DNA of 64,000 nt. It comes from Janthinobacterium tructae. GTDB taxonomy: Bacteria; Pseudomonadota; Gammaproteobacteria; Burkholderiales; Burkholderiaceae_D. Under the pieces are notes generated by a model. That model was not told the DNA's origin. It worked only from the letters and a program-made list of their open reading frames with translations, and did no database searches. The position numbers were made by a program, and so were the translations under genes. Of the stretch, positions 63,915-64,000 are shown one piece after another. The stretch lies in the NCBI RefSeq assembly GCF_006517255.1, contig NZ_CP041185.1, positions 5,580,001-5,644,000 of the forward strand, in the 5' to 3' direction. Positions within the stretch are counted from its first letter, which is position 1. Every line of letters starts with the position of its first letter.

Positions 63915-64000
63915 ATGACTACCTCCATGCCTTGTACCGAGGGCGCGCCCGCCGCTGCTGCAGCGCGGCCTGCCAGAAAGCGCTACAACATGAAGCAGTG
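63915..64000 (+). CDS. Sugar ABC transporter permease, N-terminal fragment
   Basis: An ATG at 63915 follows AGGAG 7 bp after the binding-protein stop. The 28 codons seen before the window ends give a polar, Ala-rich start (MTTSMPCTEGAPAAAA) ending in RKRYNMKQ. The order binding protein then permease is normal for carbohydrate ABC operons, so this is probably the permease. Too little is visible to confirm membrane helices. Confidence 0.65.
   Translation, partial: MTTSMPCTEGAPAAAAARPARKRYNMKQ

Noticed and set aside
1..64000. CRISPR arrays, tRNA or rRNA genes, insertion sequences
   Set aside because: I found no regularly spaced repeats, no tRNA cloverleaf apart from the tmRNA, and no transposase-like protein.

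Overview
The window looks like a chromosomal segment of a high-GC betaproteobacterium of the family Oxalobacteraceae, most likely Janthinobacterium or a close relative (Duganella/Massilia group). This rests on gene order and protein character: the gyrA, DUF2059, serC, pheA, hisC, tyrA, aroA, cmk, rpsA, ihfB, lapA, lapB run, the ompA-ubiG-gph cluster divergent from gyrA, a Burkholderia-type Kdo hydroxylase, and a tmRNA whose tag ends in NSYALAA. I read about 62 protein genes, one frameshifted gene, one tmRNA, no rRNA or tRNA, no CRISPR array and no insertion sequence. The genus assignment is inference.

Layout. Positions 1-5.2 kb are accessory: the end of a KaiC-like ATPase, a small protein, a histidine kinase, a murein-endopeptidase-like protein translationally coupled to a small secreted protein, a frameshifted EI24-type membrane protein, and a small gene bracketed by 39-bp direct repeats. 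Positions 5.3-8.2 kb carry ssrA, gph, ubiG and ompA, all on the minus strand. Positions 8.9-21 kb hold gyrA and the serine/aromatic amino acid/nucleotide/translation supercluster on the plus strand. Positions 21-25.9 kb hold envelope genes (lapA, lapB, ugd, the heptose-7-phosphate kinase gene) and a ComEA-like DNA-binding protein. Positions 26-34 kb hold a phospholipase D-like protein, an M28 peptidase, a cNMP-binding/flavin reductase fusion, cysM, an HTH regulator and mltB. Positions 34-38 kb hold the overlapping MoxR-DUF58-transglutaminase operon that ends in mltB.

Positions 38-47.7 kb are a mosaic: a histone-deacetylase-like enzyme, small unknowns, an RbgA/YlqF GTPase, a DODA-type dioxygenase with a divergent LysR gene, a plug-less TonB-receptor barrel, dsbA with a small membrane protein, an SDR and a SnoaL-like protein. 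Positions 47.7-53.9 kb form an aromatic-acid-type efflux operon (outer-membrane factor, MarR, FUSC inner-membrane protein, DUF1656, HlyD adaptor, LysR). Positions 54-60.9 kb hold a DUF4148 protein, an acidic disordered protein, a paralogue of the dsbA-linked membrane protein, a DUF2244 protein, an aldo/keto reductase, a CYTH-CHAD protein, Kdo hydroxylase, an LprI-like protein and sodB. Positions 61.2-64 kb hold a LacI regulator divergent from a sugar ABC transporter operon, with three operator-like palindromes between them.

Non-coding structure includes five REP-like palindromes, two copies in opposite orientation of a roughly 115-bp intergenic element, a nested palindrome next to ssrA, a hairpin-rich gyrA leader and several intrinsic terminators. 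The most interesting leads are the paralogous small two-cysteine membrane proteins (one beside dsbA), the putative peptidoglycan-hydrolase/secreted-partner pair, and the plug-less receptor barrel. All identifications come from reading the sequence; no database search was run.
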